From the NCBI RefSeq assembly GCF_037176765.1, contig NC_090021.1:60827453-60891452 (forward strand): a DNA stretch of 64,000 bases, given 5' to 3'. Of this stretch, positions 19,965 to 31,200 are shown piece by piece. A program made the position numbers and the translations under genes. A model generated the notes under the pieces. It saw only the letters and a program-made list of their open reading frames with translations, had not been told where the DNA came from and did no database searches. Each line of letters begins with the position of its first letter. Position 1 is the stretch's first letter. The DNA comes from Anolis sagrei (Eukaryota > Chordata > Lepidosauria > Squamata > Anolidae).

Positions 19965-20009
19965 TTTCTTTGAGATGGAACAACTCTAAGTTGTTCCATC
20001 TCAAAGAAA
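19965..20009. repeat. Perfect 21-bp hairpin with 3-nt loop
   Basis: Arms 19965-19985 and 19989-20009 are exact reverse complements (TTTCTTTGAGATGGAACAAC is most of the left arm), with loop CTA. It lies about 0.8 kb beyond the SPRTN stop, so it may be in the SPRTN 3' UTR or just past it. No repeat family is recognised. Confidence 0.85.
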
Positions 20010-20203
20010 TTTTAACATTGTCATGTGATTAGACTAGTATAAATGTACAAAAATACTCTGGAAACATGTAAAACATTTAACTTGAAAGAATCTTCCTAAC
20101 ATTTCAAGACAGTGGAATGGGCCAATGAACAGTTTTACGGTCTTGTTTACATGGTTGCCAGAAGTATTTTAAAGCTTTGCAAAAACCTTTTGTCAGGATG
20201 CAG

Positions 20204-20209
20204 TTTATT
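20204..20209 (-). terminator. Candidate SPRTN polyadenylation signal
   Basis: TTTATT on + reads AATAAA on -, about 600 bp downstream of the SPRTN stop. Other hexamers exist farther on (about 19.42 kb), so usage is uncertain. Confidence 0.35.
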
Positions 20210-20814
20210 ATAAGGAATTCTACTGCTTCCAAATGAACAGCTTGATTCACATGTAAGTAAAATCAGCTGTATTTAAATTTACCCTTATTTTTATCCCATA
20301 AATAGCAATCCTCTTAAGCCATCTTGAATGCACACAGTATTGCTTTGCAAAAGAGCCACATCAACTTAAAACTCAGCCTTCAAAAGCAAACGTGCAAAGA
20401 CACAGCATTCACTTTCTTGTGTCTTTCTAAAAAAACCATGTTAATTTTAAATCATACTTTCTTTAATGAATATACACATTTTTCATGGCTATAGAAATGT
20501 GTTCAGAGTTCACTGTATCACTGACATAAAGGTGCAGAGAAAGGCTACTTATTCAAGTTGGAGAAACCTGAGACCTTGAGGTACTGTTGGAAAGAATTTC
20601 CATTATCCCTAATCAACACAGCCAAACATGAAGGAAAATGGGATCTGTAATCCACATGTACATAGTTCCTGCCTTATACTTCACACACAAAGTGAGATCA
20701 TAAACAACATTGGTTCACCCAACAAAATATAAAACCAAAATGTGCAATAAAACAGATGGCTAAACCATGAGGAAGCAGCATTCTTCTGAGTTTAGCTGTG
20801 TGAGATCTGAAATC

Positions 20815-23800
20815 TCAGAGGCAGTTGTCTAAATGTTCATTAATTTTTGTTTCCAAAACCTCAGATTGGCAGACAGGGCAGCAAACCTTTCTCTTTTGAT
20901 CACTGACAGAAGGCGTCACACTTTTTATGTCTGCTGGTTCAGCCTCGCTTTTCACCAAAGGCTTTTTCTTTATAAAATAGTTTTCAAAGGCAGTTGTGTC
21001 TTCCATTCTTGCCCTTTTTGATGTTCCACCATTTTGTGGGCTGTCATTTCTATGGGATGTAATGTAAGATTTAGGTGTTGAAGTAGATGGTTGAAAAATA
21101 CTTTTTTCTGGTGTTTCCTTTGACAGTAGCTCTGATGTATCATTTGTAAAGCTTGAATTAGATCTTCTTTCAGTTAACTGGATATTTTTAATTGGGGATC
21201 CATTAACATTCCTGTAAACTTTTTTGTTAGCAACTGAAACTTTAGGAAGCACGAGTCTAGAAGCAAAATTATTTTTGTCTCCAATGGAAGAAAATGAAGG
21301 GGAAACATTGGTAAAGGAAAAGTTATCTTCGTTTTTAGGATTTAGTCTAGACAAATCAGATGGTGAATGATACCGTGACCTCTTGTTGTTGCTGGGACTT
21401 GTGGCTTTCTTTGATGATGTCATATCAGTTTTCCCTCCAAGGACATATCCTTTTCCACTAAAAGGAATTATGCTTTGTGTGTTCATTCCATTAGTTGTTC
21501 CTGTAAAAACTTAAGAAAAAAAATACTTTTATAATGCTGCAATCTGTTAAAAAGAGTTAATTATGTATCCATGTTATCCCATTAATAATTTCATAAACTT
21601 AATTTTAAAAATGCAGTTGTTAACTTGACAAACAATATTGAAAATGCCATGTGTGAACTAACTTTTATGCTAGCTAGGTTCACATAGTTATGTTCAACAT
21701 CACATATCCCTTCAATGCATGACAGTATTCACAAACACCTGTGACAAGTAGTTAAAGACAAACAGCATCTGGAACAGATATATTAAAGTGTGAACTCTTG
21801 AAACCTGAGCTATACGGCTTGGGTTATTTGAGAACTGTATCTCTGTGAACCTGTCACACATCTACGATCACCAGGGGAGGGTCTTTTCTCTGTCCCACCA
21901 TCTGCTCAAGCACATTTGGTGGGAAGAAGGGAGAATGCCTTTTTTGGTGGCTGCTCCCAGACTGTGGAATTTCCTCCCAAGAGAGATCAGGATGGTCCCA
22001 TACCTGCTGGCCTTCCATAGACAGGTCAAGACTATTCTGTGTCAGCAGGCATTGGGAAGAGAATGACAAACACACTGTTGGGGAGGTTGTGTGTGGGATT
22101 TGCGGGGAGGGGGGGGTGAGATCTGAAATGCAATTGTAATTGTATGAGCATTTTATTGTATTTTAACTTGTATCCATGACATAAATATTTAACTGTTTTT
22201 AACTGTTTTTTTACTTTTGTATTTGTTATGTTTTTTAATTGATTGGGTCATGTCATGTTATTGTAAGCTACTTTGAGTCTCCAGGGGCAAAAAAGCAGGG
22301 TAAGAATAACGTTAATAAATAAATAAATAAATAAATAAATAAGTACTGTTTGTAAACTCCCGGTATATTCAGCAGGAGTTTGGATATAATCAATGGGAAT
22401 ATGCAGAGCTGGACTGCAATTCAACTGGCTGATTCATCAGCCATATAATAAATATTTTTGATGGTGAGAATTTCATTCATGTTATGACACCATTTTAAAA
22501 TATGCCACTAACCTCATTTGATTTCTGAATTTTAAAAAATGTATGGCACTGCAGTAATGACACTACAGAAGAATGCTTTCAATTAATAAATCAGGCAGAT
22601 CCACAAATGACATGCCAACTTTCTACTGAGGTTGGTGTACCAATTGAGATCATATTAATTGGGTTAAGATAACAGAAAAGCAGAACTCCAGACATTCTGG
22701 CTTGGATCTTAAGTACAGTTTGGGAAAGAAAGTATAAACAAGAAGGCTTTCCCATCGGTATATTCCTCCTAGCACCATACCCTGCCCAAACAGCCCCTAA
22801 AATACAGGAAAGGATTTTCTTTGGATACATTTTGTAAGATCCACTTCAAAAAGATCAGTCAAATCAACAACATTATCAATCAAGATATTTGCTTTTAGAT
22901 ATAATTATCTATATTTGGAATATATGTGTGAATATGTGTACAAATGTGCACATGTATAACATTTGTCAGTATTATTGGAATAATGGTCAATGCTGAGAAA
23001 AAAACCCTTTAACAATTAATATTATTATTATTACTATCATCATCATATTTCTTTATATACTGCCTTTCTTCCCATGAGGACTCAAGGCGGCTAACTTCTA
23101 TCCACACTAAACAGCTTAAAAAGAGCTATACAAAAGTTTAAAAAAACACTTAAAGAATAACAGCGTGGCACAGCTTTGTAGTATAGTATCTAATGTGAAC
23201 ACTTGCTGCCAGAACCATGAAACTTCCCTTTCTTTCCCACATGCATCCCTATTTGAATATAATATTCAAACTTTATTTACTTGTTTTGCGGAGTCTGGTA
23301 ATTTAGTTCAAATGCTCACAGTGCAGAGCCTATTTGGATACTAAGAATTTCTGTTTAGTAAATACAATCAAATAAGCATACTACATTGAGTCACACTATT
23401 TTGAGAACTCAGAAAGTATTCAATTCAGATTTTCCAGGGGAAAAAATCACTGACAAAGATAGAAACAAGACTCAAATACCTTTGCCTTTGGCTGGGACTT
23501 CTGCTTGACTGACTGACAGACTGTTCTTTTCTTTGTCTTTCTTTGAGTAGTTCTCTGGTTCCTTGATCTTTATAAATGTGCCTCCACAAGTCTGTTGATG
23601 CTCAGACCACCAGTAGTCATTTGCAGATGGTGCTCTGTTCATTGCACGCTTCACATAGCCAAAATATGGTGTTCTTTTTTGACAAGGGCCATTGCAGCGC
23701 CACCAGTGCTGGCGATAGAAATCCACCTCATTGTGAAAATTATGATAGACCTATGATTAACCCAAATGAAGAAAAAGGCATCTGCTGTAGAAATTAGCAA

Positions 23801-26800
23801 AATTATGTGCTAACAAAAGAGTTCATACTGTTAATGTGCTTGCATAACAATTGGATCATGCATATACAGTTATCATGGGGGAAATTATGTGCTGTTGTGA
23901 TCATGTCCTGTTGTCAGCTTACCATGGGCAATGACTTGAACACTATGTGAACACAATCCTGGATTAGACAAGTCTCAGGCCTGATTCAATATGGTTGTTT
24001 TTGCACCCTGGACACCAAAGTTACACAGGAAGACAAGGCTCTATCAAATTAATGGTTCCATGGGAGAATTGGTCCAAAATATATATCATTTGTGTATTCA
24101 TTCTGGTCATAATACTTAAAAGTTGCAATCTAATAGTAAGCTTCATACAGTTAAATGACAAACTGTATAGTGTTAATATAAACAGTATAGTGTTGTTCTG
24201 TGCCTTCAAGTCACTTCAGAATTAGGATGATCCTAAATCTAAAGTTTAGGGCGGGGTCCAGGTAAATTACATTGGAGGGCTGCATCCAGCCTGCGGACCT
24301 TAGTTTGGGAACTAATCTGTTGTACTTCAAGCATTGAGAAGTGCCTTACAAATAATGTTTACCGTAATATTTGTGCCAGTTAAGCGATTTATCCGATCCA
24401 TGTGTTTGCAGAACTCCGGGCCATGAGAATCGTGATCTTTGTCATTATAAGTGACAAACAACAGAGCATGAATCATTTCATGTAAAAGAGTCTGAAATTT
24501 TTAAAAAATCATTGGATTAGTTGAAATGTTTATTTCTTAAGCAATAAGAAATAGTTATCTACAATTGGCTTAAAACAGAGATGGGCTGCACCAGTTTAAA
24601 ATAAACACTTAAAATGTTTCCTTCCATTTTTCTCATTCTCTGGCATTGTTCGTTGTAATCAATATGGCCTTTAACTAAAATCAAAATGCTACAGCTGGCA
24701 AACGAGGAGAGGAACAAAGAAGGAGGCAGGAGCTCAAAATCACTCCCAGCTTTATAAGAAGTCAGATTTGTTAGTCTGACCTGAGAATTTGTTTGACCTG
24801 ACACACAAGTCCATAAATGAGGTGGGCAAGAGTGAACACATGTCTGACTGTGACAACTGTGTGATCTACTACAGTTGGGTGAGAGATACTTCCTCTCTTT
24901 AGACTTTTTCTACACACTGGGATTGTATTACTTTAAAGGGCTTCTTAATTTTTGTCAGATCAGAAATGTTATTCTATGATTTTCCTGAAGCTAAAATGTG
25001 AGGGAATTTATTTATTTATTTATTTAAGACATTTATATGCCACCCTTCTCACCCCGAAGGGGACTTAGAGTGGCTTACAAGACATATATATATATATACA
25101 ATATATTATTAGCATAGTACAATATCAGTATTATATATTACTATATTGTACTATACCATTATATTGTAATATTACTAGTAACATCACATGTAATATAAAA
25201 TATATAATTATATCATATTGTTAGTAGTATTATTATATTGTATTACATTATAATATTATAAATATTATATGTATATACAATATAGTACACTACATTATAT
25301 TATATTATTAGCATAGCACAGGAAACAAGGTAAAACTGTCTTCTGGCCCCCTCTCTCTTCACTCTGGCCCAGAGCAGCAATTGGTGCTGGGGGAGTGGTC
25401 CCTAACTGATGACAAATGCAGGAGACAAGATGGAACTGTCCCCCCCCCCCCTTCACTCTGGCCCAGAGCAGCAGTTGGTGCTGGGAGGAGGGGTCCCCAA
25501 CTGATGACATGAGGGCTTATTGTTAATATTTTTGTTGTTTTTGAATACAACAAATTACATCAAAACAAAAAAATTCCACCGTGAGCATTTCATTTTGTAA
25601 TGCTTCTCCTTCTGTAAGTTTCAAAGGTAAAAGATCTGAGAAGCATATTTCTTTGAAATCAAAGTTAAAATATTTTCAATATGCTACATGCATCACACCC
25701 ACCTTACTTTTTGACAGCTGCTCAAATCACTGGATCCTCTCATTTTAGAGCAATGGTTCCCAACTTTTAGTCTGACAGGTGCTTCAGACTTCAGTTCTTA
25801 TAATTCCAAACAGCTGGTAAGCTGGCTAAGATTTCTGGAAGTTGAAGTCCAAAACACCTGGAGGACCAAAGGTTGGAAATCACTGTTCTAGAGGATCAAA
25901 AATCACTTACAAAATACAGAGTACTACCTTGAGTACAGCTATGCCTCTAAACATCTAAGAACACCAAAAACATTAAAAGCAAAATACACTTTTCAGTCAC
26001 AAATGCAGTCACGTTATCTAGCAGAGGGAGGGCAAATTTCATAGAATCACAGCCTTCTTAGTAACTGGTGGGAAGGAGTGAGAGAGCTGAACAACAACTC
26101 CATACAGATGACATCTGACCCCAAAACTCCAGATGATCTCTCCCAGTGGCTTCATGTAAATGTTAAACAACATAGGGGGGAATACTGATCCCTAGGGGAC
26201 CCCACAAGTCAATGGTTGTGAAGTAAAGCAGTTGTCCCCCATCAACACCTTTTGGGAACGACCCTCAAGGAACAAAGATAAATGATCTGTTTGTTCTTAT
26301 GTTGAGGCCGAACAAACTCATATCAAATAGGACATCAAACATAAATGCTCATGTGAGGAGCTAGATAACTATTCATTCAAGGGCCTTCTGGACATATTTG
26401 AATGTTCAGGCATGCTAGCTACAATAAATTTACTACAGTTTGTTTGATGTTTCTCTACAAAGACAACCATCAACAGTACCTCTACAAGATCCTTTCTCGG
26501 TCGCAGCTTTAGAAGGGGCTCACTAAGTCGAATGGAGCACATTCCACCACGGCCTTCATAGCAGCAAACTCCTGCACATCTAGAAAATAATAAATCACAA
26601 ACAACAAACATTTGCTTTCAACTGCAACTTGGCTGTTCTGTATTCATAATGCATTAGGGTTCTTACCTTGTTTGAAATAGAAGGTTGGACGATTGTTCTC
26701 CTTGGGGGTAAATAATCAGGACTTTTCTCTTTTACAGTAATTTGTTAGAAAATTTAAGATTGTGATTAGTGCCTATTTTTTTCAACACGTTTATTGATCA

Positions 26801-27991
26801 ACAAGGGGAAGCTGTAGCCAAATATTAGTGTGAAAGTGGATACAATCTAATAAGTGTTGTTAGAGTAATGTCAGGTTCAGACATTGGGGAGCAAAAGGTA
26901 GGCATGATATAAGAGTTAGGTGTTAACTTGGATCCATAAGTCAATACTAAAAAGTAACTTTAAGGAGATAGACTCCATGTAAAACTTATTCCAGCAACAG
27001 AAATCACCTAGGATATTAAACAGCCTGGTTTCCAGGCCTATCTGAATTCGGCTACCCACTCCTGAGGTCTTTTATTCACAAAGGTTTCCTTACTTCTGAG
27101 ATTCCTCTGCTCCCAAGAAAGATGACTCTTCTAGGGCTTAAGATGCATGTATCACTGACAGTAATTGCCAATGGCTGCATGTTCTTACTTGGACATTTCC
27201 TGCATGTAGCTAGATCATTCCTTCCATAAAAGATTGCTCCAGGCACTGCCAGGCAATCAAATGCTAATCAAGGTGGTCAGCTGAAACATTCACACCTAGC
27301 TCCAGCAGACAAGAGTCCTTTGTCTCACCCTGGTCATTCCACAGATATATAAACCCTTTTTCCTAGTTCCAACAGACCTCACTACCTCTGAGGATGCTTG
27401 CCATCGATGCAGGCGAAACGTCAGGAGAAATGCCTCTAGAACATATAGCCCGAAAAAACCTACAACATCCAGCTAGTATGAGAATTCTGGGATTGTGGTT
27501 TAATCTGAAAAGGAACATTTTAGTCCAGACTTGAGAGCCAAGGGTAGTTCTGACTACTGAACTATGCCTTGGGGAGGTGGTTGGACTGGATGGCCCACGA
27601 GGTCTCTTCCAACTCTATGATTCTATTGAAAGTTTCCCCACGCCTGGGCTAAGCCAACCCCTTAAAAGAGGTAAGGACACAGCCATAAATCCGAATAAGA
27701 AAATGTGTGGGGCACAACGTGTCCCATGAAACCGTACAGCGTCATGCGGGGGCTCCACTTCACCTCCACGGCCTCCAGGGCCCCCCAAAAGAGGCTCTGG
27801 TTGAACTGCAGGAAGAGGCCTCGCACGTCCGGGCTGGGATCCAGCAGCTCCCAGCTCTCGTCCACCAGCGACAGCGGCCGTGCCGGCGAGGTGAAGGCTG
27901 GGCCGGCCTTGAGGGAGGCCCGTGCGCGGCCGCCCTCCTCCGCGTTCCACTCCTCTTGGAGCCGCAGCGCCAGCAAGAAGTCGCCGTCCAT
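20815..27991 (-). CDS. SPRTN: SprT-like metalloprotease SPRTN (DVC1), complete, 479 aa
   Basis: Exons (- strand): 27991-27738, 26579-26480, 24491-24363, 23750-23480, 21500-20815. All splice sites are GT-AG, the phases join, and they give 480 codons with stop. The start MDGDF was chosen over an upstream in-frame ATG because it matches the human N-terminus. Known role: DNA-dependent protease that degrades DNA-protein crosslinks during replication and recruits p97. Visible parts: SprT domain with zinc site H122-E123-M-I-H126 and H141 (same spacing as human 111/115/130); zinc-binding C180 and C184 with a YWW motif; SHP box FSGKGYVL at 265-272; UBZ4 finger C459, C462, H474, C478. The protein ends right after the finger, about 12 residues earlier than human. 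The PCNA-binding box known in human is not preserved (see findings). It is head-to-head with EXOC8. Introns hold only repeats. Confidence 0.96.
21840..22340 (+). mobile_element. LINE 3' end, L2/CR1-like ORF2 C-terminus and tail
   Basis: The + frame reads a diverged ORF2 C-terminus (APRLWNFLPREIR then HRQVKTILCQQ), a known pattern at the end of L2/CR1-type ORF2. A 3' UTR block (GTAAGCTACTTTGAGTC) and an AATA tail end near 22340. It is 5'-truncated and sits antisense in SPRTN intron 4. Confidence 0.75.
23012..23140 (-). mobile_element. LINE 3'-UTR fragment (L2/CR1-like)
   Basis: ATTATT-rich tail followed by GAGGACTCAAGGCGGCTAAC. Same 3'-end family as 10.5 and 53.5 kb. It lies in SPRTN intron 4; the rest of that intron shows nothing recognisable. 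Confidence 0.6.
25005..25320 (-). mobile_element. LINE 3' tail plus AT-rich simple sequence
   Basis: An ATTTATTT tail and GGGGACTTAGAGTGGCTTAC mark a LINE 3' end (25005-25085). About 240 bp of imperfect TATATTA-type low-complexity sequence follows. It lies in SPRTN intron 2. Confidence 0.55.
25321..25509. repeat. Two-copy tandem duplication, ~90-100 bp unit
   Basis: The block from GGAAACAAGG to CTAACTGATGACA is followed by a second copy from GGAGACAAGATGGAACTGTC to CCAACTGATGACA. Both contain TTCACTCTGGCCCAGAGCAG and TTGGTGCTGGG. A C-run of about 12 sits in the second copy. It may be a VNTR or the relic of a repeat. It makes overlapping minus-strand frames that are not genes. Confidence 0.7.
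25751..25885. mobile_element. hAT-type MITE
   Basis: Ends CAATGGTTCCCAACTTTTAG and GGTTGGAAATCACTG. The interior is palindromic with AGTCCAAAACACCTGGAGGACC. Related to 33.5 kb. Located in SPRTN intron 2. Confidence 0.7.
26040..26275 (-). mobile_element. LINE reverse-transcriptase fragment (CR1/L2 group)
   Basis: The minus strand encodes a degenerate piece of the RT palm, with LMGDN, PLTCGVPxGSV and LFNIYMKPLGE in order. The usual form is CGVPQGSVLSPMLFNIYMKPL. It is truncated at both ends, antisense-neutral, and sits in SPRTN intron 2 (same strand as SPRTN). Confidence 0.7.
27241..27472 (+). mobile_element. Penelope-like repeat with hammerhead motif
   Basis: A unit running from CAATCAAATGCTAATCAAGG through CCACAGATATATAAACCC to a hammerhead-like block at 27378-27429, then ACATATAGCCCGAAAAAACC. 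The same unit recurs at 57.1 and 61.1 kb (-), in part at 39.9 and 43.0 kb, and as an inverted pair at 52.3 kb. Penelope-like retroelements are known to carry hammerhead ribozymes in their terminal repeats, hence the assignment. No reverse transcriptase is present in the window. Located in SPRTN intron 1. Confidence 0.6.
27378..27429 (+). ncRNA. Hammerhead-ribozyme-like motif, copy 1
   Basis: Core elements in order: CUGAGGA at 27388-27394 (consensus CUGANGA). Stem II is GCTTGC and GCAGGC with a 7-nt loop, six pairs including one G-U. GAAA at 27415-27418 is followed by C and GUC (27420-27422), the classical cleavage triplet. Stem I has CCU (27385-27387) pairing AGG (27423-27425). Stem III is minimal, as in Penelope-type hammerheads. 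Activity is not shown. Confidence 0.65.
27571..27628 (+). mobile_element. CR1 3'-end fragment
   Basis: GTTGGACTGGATGGCCCACG, then TCTCTTCCAACTCTATGATTC. This is the conserved CR1 3' end with its short ATTCTATGA tail. It lies in SPRTN intron 1. Confidence 0.8.
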
Positions 27992-28247
27992 TGGAGCACA
28001 GCCTTTCGTTGAGCCCTCCGCCTTCAAATCCCGGCGCATGCGCCGTAAAGCCGAGGGTTTGTTGTCTTCCTGCCTCGGAGAGAGTCGCGCGCCTCGCGTC
28101 ACTGCGGCGCGGCGCCTTGACGTTTTTTACGCAGCGGCGCACGTAAGCGGCCTTCCGGTCAGAGGCGGCCCCTGCTTCCGGCGCAGCGACGCCTTGCTTC
28201 CTCTCCCTCCTCGGCGAAGGCTGGTCTCTGGCGGCTCCGGCTCGGCC
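27992..28247. promoter_or_regulatory. Divergent CpG-island promoter of SPRTN and EXOC8
   Basis: Only 256 bp separate the two start codons, which point away from each other. The stretch is very GC- and CpG-rich and the island continues into both first exons (about 27.74-29.12 kb). Visible sites: a perfect palindromic NRF1-type core GCGCATGCGC at 28034-28043; two ETS/GABP-type CTTCCGG cores at 28152-28158 and 28175-28181; CRE-like half sites (GCGTCAC, TGACG) near 28097-28120. No TATA box is seen. The combination is usual for housekeeping divergent promoters. Factor binding is inferred from motifs only. Confidence 0.85.
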
Positions 28248-31200
28248 ATGGCGCTGTCTCTGGGTGAGGTGGCTCCGGGCGGCGGCGGCGGAGGAGGAGC
28301 GGGAGGGAGCCGCTTGAGGCGGCAGCTGGAGTCCGGGAGCTACGCGGCCGAGGAGTACGTGAAGCAGCTCTCGCAGCAGTCGGACGGCGACCGGGACTTG
28401 CAGGAGCACCGCCAGCGCATCCAGGCCCTGAGCGAGGAGACGGCGCAGAGCCTGAAGCGCAACGTCTACCAGAACTACCGGCAGTTCATCGAGACGGCGC
28501 GCGAGATCAGCTACCTGGAGAGCGAGATGTACCAGCTCAGCCACATCCTCACCGAGCAGAAGGGCATCCTGGAGGCCGTCACCCAGGCGTTGCTGCTCCT
28601 CCAGGCCGACCGCGACGACAGAGCCGCCGGGGCTGCCTCCTCGGACCCGCACGCCAACCCCTTCCTGCCCCTCTCCGCCAAGGAGGCGGCAGCCAGCGAG
28701 GAGGGCCGCCAGCGCACCCTGACCACCCTCCTGGAGAAGGTGGAGGGCTGCCGCGACCTGCTTCCGGAGAGCCCCGGCAAGTACCTGGTATACAACGGGG
28801 ACCTGGTGGAGTACGACGCCGACCACATGGTCCAGATTCAGAAGGTGCACGCCTTCCTGATGAACGACTGCCTGCTGGTGGCGGCCTGGCTGCCCAACCG
28901 CCGGGGCACTTACCGTTACGACGCCCTCTACCCACTGGACGGCCTGGCCGTCGTCAATGTCAAGGATAACCCGCCCATGAAGGACATGTTCAAGCTGCTC
29001 ATGTTCCCCGAGAGCCGCATCTTCCAGGCCGAGAACGCTAAGATCAAGAAAGAGTGGCTGGAGGTGCTGGAGGAGACCAAGAGGAGCCGCGTGCTGAGCG
29101 AGAAGCGGAGGCTGGAACAGGAGGTGCCGGCAGCCCGTGCGCCTCCCCCAGCCCCTCCAGAGGCTACCAACCCCTTCGATGAGGATGAGGAGGAAAGTGG
29201 GGAAGGGGGGACCCCAGAGGAAGAAGTGGTGGATCTCTCCCTGGAGTGGATTCAGGAGTTGCCTGAAGACTTGGATGTCTGCATCGCTCAGAGAGACTTC
29301 GAAGGGGCGGTTGACTTGCTGGATAAGCTGAATGAGTATCTAGGGGATAAGCCCTTGACACAACCAGTCAGGGAGTTACGAGCAAAAGTGGATGAGAGAA
29401 TCAGGCAGCTCACCGACGTGCTTGTGTTTGAGCTTTCTCCAGATAGGTCACTTCGAGGTGGGCCCAGAGCAACCCGTCGTGCTGTTTCTCAGCTCATCCG
29501 GTTGGGCCAGTCAACCAAGGCGTGCGAACTTTTCCTGCGGAACAGGGAAGCGGCCGTTCACACAGCCATCCGACAGTTGCGCATTGAAGGTGCCACTCTG
29601 CTGTACATTCACAAGCTGTGCCATGTCTTCTTCACCAGCCTGCTAGAGACCGCAAAGGAGTTTGAGACGGACTTTGCTGGCAACAGTGGGTGCTATTCGG
29701 CTTTTGTTGTCTGGGCTCGATCAGCAATGAGGATGTTTGTGGATGCGTTTAGCAAGCAGGTGTTTGACAGTAAGGAGAGCTTATCTACTGCTGCTGAGTG
29801 TGTAAAGGTAAGGGCCCAAAGTGATGAGATGGAAAAAAAACTGTGTTACCCTTAATTACATATCCTCTAGATCACAGCTTCATAAAACTTTGGGTCCCAA
29901 CCTCAAGCGGGGTTCCCTTTGCTCAATGTTGGAGTCCAGAAACATTTGTCAGCAGTAAACGTTTTCTGAATGTCAGCTAGTGGGTGTTTTGACATTTGCA
30001 CAAATCTGTTGTGCAGTGTTCACAGTAATTCTACAGAAGATGCTTCAGGTATAGTTCATAAAAAGGAAAATCAGCCTGTTTAGCAAGCCTCACAAGTGCT
30101 GATTTCTTCTCACATCTATTGATGCCTATTCTATATATTTGTGTACCCACAAAAAATTCTTAGGTCAAAAGGCGTCATGAGTGGAAACGTTTTCCAAATA
30201 GTGTCCTTGAATTTAGAAGCAACATGGAAGCAAAGTATTGAGTCATCTAGCCCAGCTTCCTGAGACAGGATATTATTTTTGTAGGCAGTTATTTATGATG
30301 GCCGTGGCTTTGTGTGGTTCACTCATCCCAATGCTCAGCATTACTCCAGTCATTTTTCCTGTTTTGCTTTCTTATGTTTTCTAAAGATCTATTGCTGTTT
30401 TTCACAGCAGGATAATACCTGTTTTTCTTGCCTTCCTAACACTAAAGAACCCCGCCCTTTTATCATTTAGTAGATGAGGGAGGACAAGTTATGTACAAAC
30501 TCCCTCTGTAGCTTGGCTTTATCCCAAATGGTTTGTTCACATACAGAAGTGAGGGTGTGGCTTGCCTGCCGAAGAAAGGCAGTATGTACTGAAAAACGTA
30601 GCAGAGAATATAGGGACTAAACTTGCAAGTGGTTGCAATAGTCAGGACAACCTAGCACTTTGAGCACTTAGTTTAATCGCATCTGGAAATTATTGGATGG
30701 GTAGAATTATATCCCAACACCACTCCTTTCTCTTCAATTCTTAGCACTGTGGAGTGTGTTAAAGATTGTCTTTTTCTTATGGCTGGAATGGTGGCAGAAA
30801 TAGAAATAAATGCAGAGTCATGTACTGCTTTCTGCTTTCATGGCAGGTTTCTATTTACAAACTAATGTTAAAGATTTATGGACCTGACATGGCTCAAATT
30901 AATGTTGACTGTGCTATTTTGAAATTGATGCAGAAAGCATGTTGAAATTGACATGAGACCTATCACTTTAGGTAAATTTAGTCACAATTATTTTGTTCTA
31001 TTCTTGTTAAGGGAATTAGGCACAATTCAAGTTTGTTGAAGACCGGCATAGTTCTCTAAGGTGGGGGTGGGGGTTAATCTCTCCTTGAATCTCTATTTTG
31101 AGAGAAAGCAGAATAAAAATGAAGCAGAATAAAGCAGAATAAAATGAATAAAATTTTGGGTTAAACCGAGAGAGAAGCTACATATGTTGGCTTCCTTCTA

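Larger units (their letters stand above)
13801..20203. other. Intergenic spacer between convergent EGLN1 and SPRTN
   Basis: No host exon recognised on either strand. It holds a 5S-derived SINE (14.8 kb), a tRNA-derived SINE (15.4 kb) and a 45-nt hairpin (19.97 kb). In 15.71-19.96 kb I see no repeat or gene that I recognise. Confidence 0.7.

Noticed and set aside
27705-28247. In-frame upstream extension of EXOC8
   Set aside because: It runs antisense through SPRTN exon 1 and the promoter, has no similarity to EXOC8, and the ATG at 28248 has a better context and matches the family N-terminus.
27615-28850. 411-codon open frame on -, and a shorter one at 28579-28935
   Set aside because: They are antisense to EXOC8 exon 1 and overlap SPRTN exon 1 in another frame. 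The CpG island has few stops by composition.
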